DNA from: Turbatrix aceti
Lineage: Eukaryota; Nematoda; Chromadorea; Rhabditida; Panagrolaimidae
Assembly: GCA_963969345.1 (NCBI GenBank)
Contig: OZ017768.1
Location: 8,766,718-8,830,717 of the forward strand
DNA: 64,000 bases
Reading direction: 5' to 3'
Shown in pieces: positions 63,767-64,000 of this stretch (position 1 is the stretch's first letter; each line of letters starts with the position of its first letter). A program made the translations under genes and the position numbers. The notes below the pieces were generated by a model. The model was not told the DNA's origin. It did no database searches and worked only from the letters and a program-made list of their open reading frames with translations.

Positions 63767-64000
63767 GTTGGGTTACCGGCGAACTCTGAGTAGAAATGAA
63801 AAACATACGAGACTTGAGGAAACGGTTGGTTTCCGCTGGAGGGGGGTATGCGTAAGCATGGCCATAAAAACGCTTCATGATCCTTATTAGGTGCCTGCCC
63901 TCTGACGACCGAGCGCCAGCGCGTGGTGTGGCAAGGTAATCAAGTTATATAAATCGGGAACGTGTGTGCATTATGTGAAGTAAGCGTGATGTTTGTGACC
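63767..64000. other. Upstream region of receptor paralogue 3
   Basis: No gene seen; TATATAAAT lies near 63945 on the plus strand and may belong to a gene beyond the window. Confidence 0.35.

Noticed and set aside
1..64000. CRISPR arrays, bacterial operons or phage genes
   Set aside because: No regular direct-repeat/spacer pattern or prokaryotic gene structure occurs; introns and nuclear-type tRNAs show eukaryotic DNA.

Overview
The window reads as nuclear DNA of a nematode. Genes are split by short introns ending in TTTTCAG-type acceptors. Several start codons lie directly after an unpaired acceptor, as expected for spliced-leader trans-splicing. Nematode-style chemoreceptor genes, small tightly spaced gene pairs and very A/T-homopolymer-rich spacers are all present. 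Species cannot be fixed from the sequence. Exon coordinates below were joined by eye from splice consensus, reading phase and family similarity.

Layout. 1-6.3 kb holds four copies of a small secreted Pro/His/Arg-rich peptide gene, with a 1.2 kb near-perfect foldback repeat between the first two. 6.3-8.0 kb has a membrane-protein exon, a propeptide-like gene and a secreted Cys-containing protein. 8.0-12.7 kb is mostly empty apart from tRNA-Asp. 12.7-17.8 kb is a cluster of small secreted cystatin-like proteins interleaved with an inverted pair of four-helix membrane proteins, ending in a small gene with a C-terminal CAAX box. 20.1-22.0 kb is a dermatopontin-like secreted protein with tRNA-Ala in an intron on the other strand. 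22.8-24.7 kb is an oxysterol-binding-protein relative.

27.9-38.4 kb holds a basic protein of unknown role, a small mitochondrial-looking membrane protein, a FLYWCH-type zinc-finger protein, an intron-containing tRNA-Ile, the exosome subunit RRP41 lying 18 nt downstream of the mitochondrial small Tim TIMM10B, and an AT-hook protein. 39.1-46.3 kb has a nematode protein of unknown family, one chemoreceptor, an intron-containing tRNA-Leu(CAA), an hAT-like miniature element and a beta-carbonic anhydrase. 49-51.9 kb has two tandem chemoreceptors, with a third relative at 62.2-63.8 kb. 53-57 kb has a decayed glutaminase fragment, an 82-bp hAT-like miniature element and an intact glutaminase. 57.5-61.9 kb has mitochondrial polynucleotide phosphorylase with a very small gene just upstream.

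Housekeeping genes with clear conserved partners (RRP41, TIMM10B, PNPT1, glutaminase, carbonic anhydrase, OSBP) are mixed with lineage-specific secreted and receptor families. The most unusual content is the secreted peptide cluster with its foldback element, the degenerating cystatin-like family, the same-frame TIMM10B/RRP41 arrangement and two miniature elements with intact 8-bp target duplications.
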